A DNA stretch of 64,000 nt, from contig NZ_JAUSXL010000002.1 in assembly GCF_030815975.1 (NCBI RefSeq), forward strand, positions 558,001 to 622,000, written 5' to 3'. The notes beneath the pieces were generated by a model. It saw only the letters and a program-made list of their open reading frames with translations. It was not told the DNA's origin and made no database searches. Below are positions 59,897 to 64,000 of this stretch, in pieces (positions within the stretch are counted from its first letter, which is position 1; each line of letters starts with the position of its first letter). Made by a program: the position numbers and the translations under genes. The DNA comes from Variovorax paradoxus (GTDB taxonomy: Bacteria; Pseudomonadota; Gammaproteobacteria; Burkholderiales; Burkholderiaceae_C).

Positions 59897-59907
59897 TGGT
59901 GTGGTGG

Positions 59908-60135
59908 TCAGCGCCGCTTCAGCACATGGATGAAGTCGCTGCCGATCGTCTGCTGATCGACCAGCTCGTTGCCGGTCTGCCGCGCAAAGGCCTGGAAGTC
60001 GCGCAGCGAGCCCGGGTCGGTCGACACCACCTTCAGCAGCTGGCCGCTCGCCATGTCGTTGAGCGATTTCTTTGCCTTGAGAATGGGCAGCGGGCAGTTC
60101 AGGCCCCGTGTGTCGAGTTCGCGGTCAATCTGCAT
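59908..60135 (-). CDS. TusA-family sulfur carrier protein
   Basis: 75-residue protein of the TusA/SirA family. The active cysteine is C14 in the signature RGLNCPLPILKAKK. Such proteins accept persulfide sulfur from a cysteine desulfurase and pass it to tRNA thiolation or molybdenum cofactor pathways. It lies downstream of, and overlaps by 11 bases, the Nudix gene, which in turn follows cysM. Whether it is the tRNA-specific TusA or another paralogue cannot be told. Confidence 0.9.
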   Translation of the reverse strand: MQIDRELDTRGLNCPLPILKAKKSLNDMASGQLLKVVSTDPGSLRDFQAFARQTGNELVDQQTIGSDFIHVLKRR

Positions 60136-60703
60136 TCTTCGGCTCCTCGGGCGGAAGGTTCAAGCCGCGCCGCCGCTCCTCGTTTTCCGCCGCGGTAAAG
60201 AACACCGGCTCGTGCCCCCGGGTACGCAGCCAGTCGGCCAGCGCATAGCCGGTGCCCGCGGGCCAGCACTTGAGGTCGGGCAAGTCGTAGAGGCGGTAGT
60301 CCAGCAGCTCGGGCGAAAGCTTCACCTCGCCATCGGCCACCACGTGGTAGGCGATGATGATCTGGTTCATGCGCTGGAAGTCGTACGCGCCGACGAGCTT
60401 GCTCGCGCTCACGTCGAGATTGGTTTCTTCCTTGACCTCGCGCGCAATGCCTTCTTCGGGCGTTTCGCCGGCCTCCATGAAGCCGGTGATCAGTGCGTAC
60501 ATCTTCACCGGCCAGGCGGCGTTGCGCGCCAGCAGCACCTGCCCGCGGTATTCGACGATGGCCGCGAGCACCGGCGTCGGATTGTTCCAGTGCGTGTGGC
60601 CGCAGGACGGGCAGCGCAGGCGCTCCTTGGGACCGCCGTCTTCCATCAGCGCGATCCATTCGAGCGGCGTGGCGCAGGCCTGGCAGAACTTGGGATGGGG
60701 CAT
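60125..60703 (-). CDS. Nudix hydrolase with N-terminal zinc ribbon
   Basis: 192-residue protein. C7-x2-C10 and C31-x2-C34 form a zinc ribbon like that of NADH pyrophosphatase NudC. The Nudix box starts at G74 (GFMEAGE) and runs to REVKEETNL at 88-96, with the glycine near its end replaced by asparagine. It is shorter than NudC and may hydrolyse NADH, NUDP-sugars or related diphosphates. It lies between cysM (9 bases upstream) and the TusA-like gene (11-base overlap). Confidence 0.88.
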   Translation of the reverse strand: MPHPKFCQACATPLEWIALMEDGGPKERLRCPSCGHTHWNNPTPVLAAIVEYRGQVLLARNAAWPVKMYALITGFMEAGETPEEGIAREVKEETNLDVSASKLVGAYDFQRMNQIIIAYHVVADGEVKLSPELLDYRLYDLPDLKCWPAGTGYALADWLRTRGHEPVFFTAAENEERRRGLNLPPEEPKNAD

Positions 60704-60712
60704 GGGCTTCGA

Positions 60713-61615
60713 TCAGGCGGGGAACACGCCGGTCGAAAGATAGCGGTCGCCGCGGTCGCACACCACGAACACGATGGTCGCGTTCTCGACCGTCTTGGCA
60801 ACCTCGAGCGCCACCCAGAGCGCGCCAGCCGCCGAGATGCCGCCGAAGATGCCCTCTTCGCGCGCGAGGCGCCGGCACATCTCTTCGGCGTTGTCCTGGC
60901 TCACGCTGATTTCTTCATCGACCCGGCTCGGCTCGTAGATCTTGGGCAGGTATTCGGTCGGCCACTTGCGGATGCCCGGGATGCGCGAGCCCTCGGCCGG
61001 CTGCGCGCCGATGATGCGCACCGCGGGATTCTTTTCCTTCAGAAAGCGAGAGACGCCGGTGATGGTGCCGGTGGTGCCCATGGCGCTCACGAAATGCGTG
61101 ATCTTGCCCTTGGTATCGGCCCAGATCTCGGGACCGGTGGTCTCGTAGTGGATGCGCGGGTTGTCGGCGTTGGCGAACTGGTCGAGCACCCGGCCCTTGC
61201 CCTGCGCCACCATCTGTTCGGCCAGGTCGCGCGCGTATTCCATGCCGCCGCTCTTGGGCGTGAGCACCAGCTCGGCGCCAAAGGCCTTCATGGTCTGGGC
61301 GCGCTCCACGGACAGGTCCTCCGGCATGATCAGCACCATGCGGTAGCCCTTGATGGCCGCAGCCATGGCCAGCGCGATGCCGGTGTTGCCCGAGGTGGCT
61401 TCGATCAGCGTGTCGCCCGGCTTGATTTCGCCGCGCTCCTCGGCGCGCTTGATCATCGAGAGCGCGGGACGGTCTTTGACGGAACCCGCGGGATTGTTGC
61501 CTTCGAGCTTGCCGAGGATCACGTTGCCGCGCTTGGCGTTTTCGGCCGCATCGATGCGTTGCAGTGCCACCAGGGGGGTCTTGCCGATGGCGTCTTCGAT
61601 CGTCGGATAATTCAT
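60713..61615 (-). CDS. cysM: cysteine synthase B
   Basis: 300-residue PLP enzyme making cysteine from O-acetylserine and sulfide or thiosulfate. The PLP lysine is K47 in NPAGSVKDRPAL, with EATSGNTGIALAMAAA as the cofactor phosphate and asparagine loop, and GTTGTITGVSRFLKE as the glycine-rich loop. The RKWPTEYLPKIYEPSRVDE segment fits CysM more than CysK. The start at 61615 is preceded by a repeat region. It forms an operon with the Nudix and TusA-like genes, all potentially linked to sulfur metabolism. Confidence 0.93.
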   Translation of the reverse strand: MNYPTIEDAIGKTPLVALQRIDAAENAKRGNVILGKLEGNNPAGSVKDRPALSMIKRAEERGEIKPGDTLIEATSGNTGIALAMAAAIKGYRMVLIMPEDLSVERAQTMKAFGAELVLTPKSGGMEYARDLAEQMVAQGKGRVLDQFANADNPRIHYETTGPEIWADTKGKITHFVSAMGTTGTITGVSRFLKEKNPAVRIIGAQPAEGSRIPGIRKWPTEYLPKIYEPSRVDEEISVSQDNAEEMCRRLAREEGIFGGISAAGALWVALEVAKTVENATIVFVVCDRGDRYLSTGVFPA

Positions 61616-61645
61616 GGCAACGCCCGCATGGCCGCCCAAAGGACG

Positions 61646-61700
61646 TTGAGCGCCCCCTCGGGGGGCAGCGAATACACGAAGTGATGAGCGTGGGGGCAAT
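61646..61700. repeat. G/C-rich palindromic intergenic repeat
   Basis: GCGCCCCCTCGGGGGGC at the start is followed by cacgaagtga and ends in GTGGGGGC. Its core matches, in inverse orientation, the repeat at 46060-46165 and more loosely those near 7767, 9105 and 49325. Confidence 0.6.
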
Positions 61701-61745
61701 TCATATTGCCACTGTGCCATAATTTTGGGCTTCGTTCAGAACCCT

Positions 61746-61830
61746 GCCCGGGTGGTGAAATTGGTAGACGCAGGGGACTCAAAATCCCCCACCGAAAGGT
61801 GTGCCGGTTCGATTCCGGCCCCGGGCACCA
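61746..61830 (+). tRNA. tRNA-Leu (anticodon CAA)
   Basis: An 85-base tRNA including an encoded CCA. The acceptor stem pairs GCCCGGG (61746-61752) with CCCGGGC (61820-61826). The anticodon loop CTCAAAA gives anticodon CAA (reading UUG leucine codons), and a long variable arm (ccaccgaaaggtgt) is typical of leucine tRNAs. The T loop reads GTTCGATTC. A terminator hairpin follows at 61919, and a partial copy of the tRNA 3' end lies about 1 kb downstream. Confidence 0.95.
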
Positions 61831-61831
61831 C
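61810..61831 (+). repeat. left copy of a tRNA-3'-end direct repeat
   Basis: The 3' end of tRNA-Leu (cgattccggccccgggcacc plus ac) recurs with one extra C at 62801-62823. Such paired copies are the usual mark of site-specific integration into a tRNA gene. Confidence 0.6.
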
Positions 61832-62249
61832 GTCGACACGGCGTATTTGGCGATAGTGTTCGCCAACATTGCTCCAACCGCGTTCCGCATCTGTTGCGCG
61901 ACGTGTTCCGCAAATTGAAAACCTCCCGCAGGAGGTTTATTGATTCGCCGCTTCGACCGCCACCACGATCGCCTCTCTCTCTCTTTTACCCGGCTGCCCT
62001 TCTCTTGCCCGACTCACGCCACCGGTGCGTTGGAGCCGGCCCGGTCGTGAGCAACTGCGCTGTGCGTGTCATCGAGTCACCAGCGCGTATCAGTGGTCGC
62101 AGGTTCAACGCCTCGATTTCCGCTGGATGCCGGCCCGCGCACACGCCACCCCAGGTCCTACATCCGGGCTCGCTTGAGCAGAGCAGAACTTTGATGCTCG
62201 GCGCTGACTCGCGCATCGCGACAGTCAAGCTCGGCAAGGAGAATCGAAA
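61831..62249. other. gene-free stretch after tRNA-Leu
   Basis: About 420 bases with no gene I can support. It contains the hairpin at 61919-61938, and then sequence whose composition is less GC-rich than the surroundings, up to the GGAGA ribosome-binding site at 62239 before the small secreted protein. Short open frames exist but none has codon usage or motifs of a gene. No integrase remnant was recognised. Confidence 0.5.
61919..61938 (+). terminator. intrinsic terminator after tRNA-Leu
   Basis: AAACCTCC-CGCA-GGAGGTTT is a perfect 8-base stem with TTTATTGATT behind it, 89 bases after the tRNA. It is the likely end of the tRNA transcript. Confidence 0.65.
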
Positions 62250-62702
62250 ATGAACCACACAAGACGTCTTCTGACCACCGGCCTCGTCCTTTCCGGCGTA
62301 TTCGGCTTTATCGATGCGAGCTTCGCCAAGGCAAAGCATCACCAGCACAATGGCGCGAAATTGGTGGGCGACAAGCTCAAGAGCAACGGCCAGCACGTCG
62401 TCGACAAGAAAGGGCCGCACACGGTCTCCGTGGACATCAAAGACACAAAGATCGCTGCGTTCCACGTCAAGCATGCAAACAAGGGCGACCTGCCGGTCAA
62501 GAAATACAAGACGAACAAGAAGATGGCCCGGGCGGACGGAATGCAGTACGCCACCTTCATCCAGGTTCAAGACACGTACCTGGGAATGACATACATCGGG
62601 TACAGCTATGTCGACGACTACGGCGACGAGCAGATCTACTGGTATCCCTACGACATGATCCTGGACGGCGACACCGGCGCGGTCGAGTACATTGCCGTCT
62701 GA
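62250..62702 (+). CDS. small secreted protein of unknown function
   Basis: 150 residues with a signal sequence (LLTTGLVLSGVFGFIDASFA) followed by a lysine- and histidine-rich start (KAKHHQHNGAKLVGDKLKSN). The C-terminal half has many aromatic residues (YIGYSYVDDYGDEQIYWYPYD). No family is recognised. An AAGGAGA box lies 7 bases before the ATG, supporting expression. The base composition is lower in GC than its neighbours, and it is the only gene between the two copies of the tRNA-Leu 3' end, suggesting it was acquired. Confidence 0.7.
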   Translation: MNHTRRLLTTGLVLSGVFGFIDASFAKAKHHQHNGAKLVGDKLKSNGQHVVDKKGPHTVSVDIKDTKIAAFHVKHANKGDLPVKKYKTNKKMARADGMQYATFIQVQDTYLGMTYIGYSYVDDYGDEQIYWYPYDMILDGDTGAVEYIAV

Positions 62703-62800
62703 ACCCGACGCGCAGACTGGCCACTGCCGTCCAAGCCAAGGCTGATCGCTATGGCCGCGGCGTGTGCAAGGTGATGGTGGCGCCCGGCGGTGCCGAGAGC

Positions 62801-62823
62801 CGATTCCGGCCCCCGGGCACCAC
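62801..62823 (+). repeat. right copy of a tRNA-3'-end direct repeat
   Basis: cgattccggcccccgggcac plus cac repeats the last part of tRNA-Leu, including CCA, with one extra C. No tRNA precedes it, so it is a fragment, most simply explained as the far attachment site of an integrated segment of about 1 kb. Confidence 0.6.
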
Positions 62824-62847
62824 TCCTCTCCTCTGTCTTGCCTGCCC

Positions 62848-63492
62848 TCACGCAGCCCCGATCATTTCGGTTGCCGTGACATGGCGCATCGCGTCCGGTA
62901 CTGCTGCGGCGCGCAAGACCAGTTCTGCCGGCCGATGGCTTGCAGCCCGCGCCGTCTGCCCCGACAGCGCCTCCGACGCCCAGCCCTTCGCCTGCCATTG
63001 CCCCAGCGGCACCAGCGTGCGCAGTCCACGCGGCGCGGCCTTGCGCACGGCGCTTCCGATGTTGAATGGCGTGAGGTGCGCGACATCCGCGTGGGCGGCG
63101 GCCAGCGCAAGCGCATCGAAAGTCAGCAGCACCTGCGGCCGGCCGCGCAGAGCGGCACGATGGCGCTGCACCCTCTCGGCGTCCAGCCAGAAGAACACGC
63201 AGCCGTTGAGCAGGCCGTACCAGTCGGCCGGCGCCAGGCCGGGGTCGAGGCAGCGCGCCAGCGCCCGGGGCGGCATGGGCTGCTGGTCGCGGATGTAGCG
63301 GCCGTCGGGCAGCGTGACGCCTTCCGGCCGGTGGGCACGCACCAGGGCTTCGACCTCGGTGTCGAAGGCGCCGCGGCGCAGCAACTCGTCGGTGCTGCAC
63401 AGCCCCTGCTGCTGCACCGCCGCCCAGTTGGCTGCATCGACGAAATGAAAAGCCTTGGCGGGCAGGTTCGGCACGGCTTCAGGCTGCTTCAC
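62848..63492 (-). CDS. DUF7002-like protein of unknown function
   Basis: 214-residue soluble protein. FHFVDAANWAAVQQQGLCSTDELL at the start and LNGCVFFWLDAERVQRHRA resemble the DUF7002 group, whose layout (an early H and a later VFFW strand) recalls ADP-ribosyltransferase-like folds such as DarT, though this is not certain. No function can be assigned. Its start overlaps the preceding epimerase gene end by 14 bases, so the two are probably co-transcribed. Confidence 0.65.
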   Translation of the reverse strand: MKQPEAVPNLPAKAFHFVDAANWAAVQQQGLCSTDELLRRGAFDTEVEALVRAHRPEGVTLPDGRYIRDQQPMPPRALARCLDPGLAPADWYGLLNGCVFFWLDAERVQRHRAALRGRPQVLLTFDALALAAAHADVAHLTPFNIGSAVRKAAPRGLRTLVPLGQWQAKGWASEALSGQTARAASHRPAELVLRAAAVPDAMRHVTATEMIGAA

Positions 63493-64000
63493 GGAGGCCG
63501 GTGTGCACCGTCGGGTGCGCGAGCCGCACGCGCAGCTCGCGCTTGAGCCGCGTGTTGTCGAGCCGGCGCGATTCGCCCATGAAACTCAGCAATTGCAGCG
63601 GCAGCTGGCGCTGGGCTTCCTCGCGCGCCACGCGCGGGGGGCGCGGCATGCCATACAGATCGGCTGCCAGGTCGATGTAGTCGCCCATGCGCAGCTCGGT
63701 GTCGTCCGAGGCATGCACGATGCGCTGCGGCCGCCCGCGGAACAGCGCCGCCACGCAGGCCCGCGCGAGATCGTCGGCATGGATGTGGCTGGTGAACACG
63801 TCGTCCTCGCGCCGGAGCACCGGCGTGCCGCGCGCGAGCCGCTGGCGCGGCGTGCCGCCCTCGCGGTCGGGCGCATAGATGCCCGGGATGCGCAGGATGC
63901 TGGCGCGCACGCCTGCGCTGCGGCCGAGCCAGCGCACCGCGCGCTCGGCGTCCACGCGGCGGTGGGCGCGCGGTGTGTCGGGCCGCACGGGCCGCGTTTC
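63479..64000 (-). CDS. NAD-dependent epimerase/SDR-family protein (partial, 5' end outside the window)
   Basis: C-terminal 173 residues of an extended SDR of the YeeZ-like type. RRVDAERAVRWLGRSAGVRASILR and IPGIYAPDREGGTPRQRL, then VFTSHIHADDLARACVAAL, match the substrate-binding part of such proteins. The frame runs to the window edge without a start. The N-terminal nucleotide-binding domain is therefore not visible. It reads into the DUF7002-like gene with a 14-base overlap. Confidence 0.8.
   Translation of the reverse strand, partial: ETRPVRPDTPRAHRRVDAERAVRWLGRSAGVRASILRIPGIYAPDREGGTPRQRLARGTPVLRREDDVFTSHIHADDLARACVAALFRGRPQRIVHASDDTELRMGDYIDLAADLYGMPRPPRVAREEAQRQLPLQLLSFMGESRRLDNTRLKRELRVRLAHPTVHTGLREAA

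Noticed and set aside
61831..62249. Small genes in the gene-free stretch after tRNA-Leu
   Set aside because: The open frames are short, lack ribosome-binding sites and have no recognisable motif.
1..64000. CRISPR array
   Set aside because: No regularly spaced direct repeats with unique spacers were seen, and no cas-like gene is present.

Overview
The window looks like a chromosomal segment of a high-GC betaproteobacterium of the Comamonadaceae, most likely Variovorax. This is inferred from gene content (several Bug-type solute-binding proteins, an arylmalonate decarboxylase homologue, many LysR regulators, a bimodular QueF), from the strong GC bias, and from a recurrent G/C-rich palindromic intergenic repeat. 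No rRNA, CRISPR array, insertion sequence or prophage was seen. One tRNA (Leu, anticodon CAA) is present.

Layout. 1-7 kb: housekeeping and small genes (RNase H-like protein, DUF4124 protein, MnmH, two acetyltransferases, DUF2277, LysE exporter, small lipoprotein, PBP1C). 7-9.1 kb: a GntR/FCD regulator broken by one extra G, followed by a CynX-like MFS transporter. 9.1-17.5 kb: a six-gene minus-strand operon (peptide-type ABC transporter, M81 MlrC-like protein, M20 amidohydrolase) preceded by a tandem glycine riboswitch. 17.5-31 kb: metabolic genes with their regulators: FMN reductase, aminotransferase with divergent MocR regulator, an SDR lacking catalytic residues, cyanase, NTF2-like protein with divergent TetR, LysR with lactate-oxidase-type enzyme, LysR with EamA exporter, and an MHS-family permease. 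30-36 kb: a secreted hydrolase and a large tannase-family lipoprotein, divergent from LysR and Bug genes. 36-38.6 kb: a stand-alone RNase A-like (CdiA-CT type) toxin with its immunity gene. 38.7-44.6 kb: DinB, TIGR02117 protein, purine nucleoside permease-like lipoprotein, topoisomerase IB, a histidine-kinase-like protein and small proteins. 44.9-52.4 kb: acyl-CoA dehydrogenase and MmgE/PrpD genes facing an arylmalonate decarboxylase, Bug, enolase-superfamily and double-LysR cluster. 52.4-55.9 kb: a compact yaaA, 2OG-oxygenase, hydrolase, queF operon. 55.9-64 kb: valS, galU, TusA-like, Nudix, cysM, tRNA-Leu, a small islet bounded by a copy of the tRNA 3' end, a DUF7002-like gene and a partial epimerase.

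The most notable systems are (1) the glycine-riboswitch-controlled peptide uptake and hydrolysis operon, whose last gene resembles hippurate-type hydrolases that release glycine; (2) the orphan RNase A-like toxin and immunity pair with an N-terminal hydrophobic region; and (3) the arylmalonate decarboxylase cluster with its own uptake and regulatory genes. Functional links are inferred from gene order and family knowledge; no searches or structure predictions were run.
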